Assembly: GCF_902859695.1 (NCBI RefSeq)
Contig: NZ_CADIJL010000005.1
Location: 1-64,000, forward strand
Direction of reading: 5' to 3'
From: Achromobacter ruhlandii
Lineage (GTDB): Bacteria; Pseudomonadota; Gammaproteobacteria; Burkholderiales; Burkholderiaceae_B
DNA length: 64,000 nt
Shown piece after piece: positions 61,088 to 64,000 of this stretch. The notes under the pieces were generated by a model that was not told the DNA's origin, made no database searches, and saw nothing but the letters and a program-made list of their open reading frames with translations. The number at the start of each line of letters is the position of its first letter. The first letter of the stretch is position 1. Position numbers and translations under genes: made by a program.

Positions 61088-61796
61088 GAGCAAAGTGCTG
61101 ACGCTTCCCGGCGCCACCTCCGGCGATAGCGAGACCCTGGCGGAACACATCTTCCGCAAGATCCAGTCCGCCATCGTCAAGGGCGAGATCGCCCCCGGCA
61201 GCAAGATCTCCGAACCGGAACTGGCGCGCATCCACGGCGTCAGCCGCGGCCCGCTGCGCGAGGCCCTGCACCGGCTCGAAGGCCAACGGCTGCTGGTGCG
61301 CGTGCCGCACGCCGGCGCCCGCGTGGTCTCGCTCAGCCCGCAGGAACTGGCCGAACTCTACGAAATCCGCGAATCGCTCGAAGGCATGGCCTGCCGCCTG
61401 GCGGCCGAGCGCATGGCGCCGGCCGAAGTCGAGCAGGTGCGCCAGGTGCTGCACGCCCACGAAAAGGACGAGGCCTTCCAGGCCGGCACCGGCTATTACC
61501 AGCAGGAGGGCGACTACGATTTCCACTACCGCATCGTCAAAGGCAGCGGCAACCAGATGCTGTTCCGCATGCTGTGCGACGAGCTCTACCAGCTGGCGCG
61601 GATGTACCGTATCCAGTACTCGACCACTCCCAACCGCCCGCGGCAGTCGTATGCCGAGCATCACCGCATTCTCGACGCCATCGCCGACCGCGATGGCGAG
61701 CTGGCTGAACTCCTGATGCGCCGCCACATCCGCGCATCCCGTCTCAACATTGAAAAACAGATCGCTCAGGGCAACCTGAAGCGCACCGAGGCATGA
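61086..61796 (+). CDS. GntR/FCD-family regulator coupled to acnD
   Basis: A 236-residue regulator. A winged HTH (about 18-85, IAPGSKISEPELARIHGVSRG) is followed by an all-helical FCD ligand domain (about 95-225). His residues suitable for metal-assisted carboxylate binding are found in DYDFHYRIV and EHHRILDAI. Its stop overlaps the acnD ATG as ATGA. In related genomes such a gene precedes the methylcitrate (propionate) genes; 2-methylcitrate or a related tricarboxylate is the likely inducer. Two ATTGT/ACAAT operators flank its start. Confidence 0.88.
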   Translation: MSKVLTLPGATSGDSETLAEHIFRKIQSAIVKGEIAPGSKISEPELARIHGVSRGPLREALHRLEGQRLLVRVPHAGARVVSLSPQELAELYEIRESLEGMACRLAAERMAPAEVEQVRQVLHAHEKDEAFQAGTGYYQQEGDYDFHYRIVKGSGNQMLFRMLCDELYQLARMYRIQYSTTPNRPRQSYAEHHRILDAIADRDGELAELLMRRHIRASRLNIEKQIAQGNLKRTEA

Positions 61797-64000
61797 ACAA
61801 ATCCTATCGCAAGCCCCTGCAAGGCACCCGCCTGGACTATTTCGACGCGCGCGCCGCCGTGGACGCCATCGCCCCCGGCGCCTACGACCGCCTGCCCTAC
61901 ACCTCGCGCGTGCACGCCGAGAACCTGGTGCGCCGCTGCGATCCGGCGCTGCTGACCGACGCCCTCAAGCAGCTGATCGAACGCCGCCGCGACCTCGACT
62001 TCCCGTGGTATCCAGCGCGGGTGGTCTGTCATGACATCCTCGGCCAGACCGCGCTGGTCGACCTGGCCGGCCTGCGCGACGCCATCGCCGACAAGGGCGG
62101 CGACCCCGCCAAGGTCAACCCGGTGGTGCCGGTGCAGCTGATCGTCGACCACTCGCTGGCCGTGGAATACGGCGGCAACGACCCCGACGCCTTCGCCATG
62201 AACCGCGCGGTGGAAGACCGCCGCAACGAAGACCGCTTCCACTTCATCGACTGGACCAAGCAGGCCTTCCGCAACATCGAAGTGGTGCCCCCGGGCAACG
62301 GCATCATGCACCAGATCAACCTGGAACGGATGTCGCCGGTGATCTACACGCAGGATGGCGTGGCCTTCCCCGACACGCTGGTCGGCACCGACAGCCACAC
62401 CCCGCACGTGGACGCGCTGGGCGTCATCGCCATCGGCGTGGGTGGCCTGGAAGCCGAGAACGTGATGCTGGGCCGCGCCTCGTGGATGCGCCTGCCCGAC
62501 ATCATCGGCGTCGAACTGACCGGCCGCGCCGGCCCCGGCATCACCGCCACCGACGTGGTGCTGACGCTGACCGAATTCCTGCGCAAGGAAAAAGTCGTGG
62601 GCGCCTACCTGGAGTTCCACGGCGAAGGCGCCGCCAGCCTGACGCTGGGCGACCGCGCCACCATCTCGAACATGGCGCCCGAGTACGGCGCCACCGCCGC
62701 GATGTTCGCCATCGACCAGCAGACCATCGACTACCTGCGCCTGACCGGCCGCGAGGACGAGCAGATCGCGCTGGTGGAAACCTACGCCAAGACCGCCGGC
62801 CTGTGGGCCGACAGCCTCAAGACCGCCGAATACGAGCGCGTGCTGCGCTTTGACCTGTCGACCGTGGTGCGCACCCTGGCCGGCCCGTCCAACCCGCACC
62901 GCCGCCTGCCGGTTTCCGACCTGGCCGAGCGCGGCATCGCCGGCACGGTCGAGAACCAGCCGGGCCTGATGCCCGACGGCGCCGTCATCATCGCCGCCAT
63001 CACCAGCTGCACCAACACCAGCAATCCGCGCAACGTCATCGCCGCCGGCCTGCTGGCGCGCAACGCCAACCGCGCCGGCCTGACGCGCAAGCCGTGGGTC
63101 AAGAGCTCGCTGGCGCCCGGCTCCAAGGCCGTGGCCCTGTACCTGGACGAAGCCGGCCTGACCGAAGACCTGGAGAAACTCGGCTTCGGCGTCGTGGCGT
63201 TTGCCTGTACCACCTGCAACGGCATGTCGGGCGCGCTCGATCCCGTGATCCAGCAGGAGATCATCGACCGCGATCTGTACGCCACCGCCGTGCTGTCCGG
63301 CAACCGCAATTTCGACGGCCGCATCCACCCCTACGCCAAGCAGGCCTTCCTGGCCTCGCCGCCGCTGGTGGTGGCCTACGCCATCGCCGGCACTATCCGC
63401 TTCGACATCGAGCGCGACGTGCTTGGCACCGACGCCAGCGGCCGCGAGATCCGCCTGAAGGATATCTGGCCGAGCGACGAAGAGATCGACGCCATGGTCA
63501 AGGCCGCCGTCAAGCCGGAACAGTTCCGCAAGGTCTACGCGCCCATGTTCGGCCTGCGCAACGAGCGCGACGCCGCGGTCGAGCCGCTGTACGCGTGGCG
63601 CCCGCAGAGCACCTACATCCGCCGTCCGCCGTACTGGGAAGGCGCGCTGGCCGGCGAGCGCACGCTGCGCGGCATGCGACCGCTGGCCGTGCTGGGCGAC
63701 AACATCACCACCGACCACCTGTCGCCGTCCAACGCCATCCTGATGGACAGCGCCGCCGGCGAATACCTGCACAAGATGGGCCTGCCGGAAGAGGACTTCA
63801 ACTCCTACGCCACCCACCGCGGCGACCACCTGACCGCGCAGCGCGCCACCTTCGCCAATCCCAAGCTGTTCAACGAGATGGTGAAGGACGCCGACGGCAA
63901 CGTGAAGCAGGGCTCCCTGGCCCGCGTCGAACCGGAAGGCAAGGAAATGCGCATGTGGGAAGCCATCGAGACCTACATGGACCGCAAGCAGCCGCTGATC
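61793..64000 (+). CDS. acnD: Fe-S 2-methylcitrate dehydratase AcnD, 3' truncated by the window
   Basis: The first 736 codons of an aconitase-superfamily enzyme with no stop before the window edge; the family is about 865 residues. It opens MNKSYRKPLQGTRLDYFDAR, typical of AcnD. Cluster and active-site segments include VGTDSHTPHVDALGV, AAITSCTNTSNPRN and CTTCNGMSG with the cluster cysteines. GDNITTDHLSPSNA marks the swivel domain. AcnD dehydrates 2-methylcitrate to a 2-methylaconitate isomer, which PrpF isomerises, in propionate breakdown. prpC/prpF probably follow outside the window. Confidence 0.93.
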   Translation, partial: MNKSYRKPLQGTRLDYFDARAAVDAIAPGAYDRLPYTSRVHAENLVRRCDPALLTDALKQLIERRRDLDFPWYPARVVCHDILGQTALVDLAGLRDAIADKGGDPAKVNPVVPVQLIVDHSLAVEYGGNDPDAFAMNRAVEDRRNEDRFHFIDWTKQAFRNIEVVPPGNGIMHQINLERMSPVIYTQDGVAFPDTLVGTDSHTPHVDALGVIAIGVGGLEAENVMLGRASWMRLPDIIGVELTGRAGPGITATDVVLTLTEFLRKEKVVGAYLEFHGEGAASLTLGDRATISNMAPEYGATAAMFAIDQQTIDYLRLTGREDEQIALVETYAKTAGLWADSLKTAEYERVLRFDLSTVVRTLAGPSNPHRRLPVSDLAERGIAGTVENQPGLMPDGAVIIAAITSCTNTSNPRNVIAAGLLARNANRAGLTRKPWVKSSLAPGSKAVALYLDEAGLTEDLEKLGFGVVAFACTTCNGMSGALDPVIQQEIIDRDLYATAVLSGNRNFDGRIHPYAKQAFLASPPLVVAYAIAGTIRFDIERDVLGTDASGREIRLKDIWPSDEEIDAMVKAAVKPEQFRKVYAPMFGLRNERDAAVEPLYAWRPQSTYIRRPPYWEGALAGERTLRGMRPLAVLGDNITTDHLSPSNAILMDSAAGEYLHKMGLPEEDFNSYATHRGDHLTAQRATFANPKLFNEMVKDADGNVKQGSLARVEPEGKEMRMWEAIETYMDRKQPLI

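Overview
The window is high-GC proteobacterial chromosome. Gene content (a Bug-type solute receptor, a tricarballylate-type catabolic pair, a UrtABCDE-like amide transporter with formamidase, a CioAB-type bd oxidase, a GntR/AcnD methylcitrate unit, many LysR regulators) suggests a betaproteobacterium of the Alcaligenaceae (Bordetella/Achromobacter-like). That placement is inference from gene content. I saw no rRNA, tRNA, CRISPR array, prophage or insertion sequence. Coding is dense and nearly all large antisense reading frames are GC-driven shadows of real genes.

Layout. 1-7 kb: an XRE regulator, an atypical OmpR-type regulator preceded by a 15-codon leader ORF, a structured intergenic region that looks like a minus-strand small RNA ending in a strong terminator, a potassium channel with an RCK domain, a DUF4156-type lipoprotein, a DUF2975/HTH pair and a CSS-EAL phosphodiesterase. 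7-17 kb: a TetR regulator divergent from a polyhydroxybutyrate operon (phaC, then an outer-membrane factor, HlyD adaptor, RbbA-type ATPase/permease and YhhJ-type permease, then a phasin-like gene and phaB). A perfect FNR/Anr-type box and a TetR-type palindrome lie in front of it. 17-24 kb: LysR, DMT transporter, alpha/beta hydrolase, cioAB with its DUF2474 small subunit, and a MocR-type regulator. 24-35 kb: a formamidase/FmdB/five-part ABC amide uptake operon, divergent from a very unusual sensor kinase (NCS1 transporter, eight-cysteine cluster, histidine kinase, receiver) and its LuxR-type response regulator. Twin palindromes lie between them. 35-44 kb: two small membrane proteins, a Bug receptor with tcuBA-like genes and LysR, two multiheme cytochromes c and a glutathione transferase.

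The most interesting region is about 44.9-55.8 kb. Two divergent operons around one LysR gene encode an exported ammonia-lyase homologue lacking the Ala-Ser-Gly MIO triad, an exported metallo-beta-lactamase-fold hydrolase, an MFS carrier, a urocanase paralogue with altered substrate-site residues, a DUF917 (S-methyl-thiohydantoin desulfurase type) protein, a hydantoinase-like amidohydrolase and an M20 carbamoylase. Read in order this matches, enzyme class by enzyme class, the ergothioneine degradation route (ergothionase, thiourocanate hydratase, thiohydantoin-propionate desulfhydrase, hydantoinase, N-carbamoylglutamate hydrolase). Near-identical LysR-type boxes lie in front of both operons. 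Substrate assignment is inference; the gene classes and motifs are visible.

56-64 kb: an esterase overlapping an M48 peptidase, an exported PL5 alginate-lyase-like protein, a tiny lipoprotein, a Zur-box-preceded L36 paralogue with a small downstream gene, and a GntR gene with two operators translationally coupled to acnD, which runs off the right edge.
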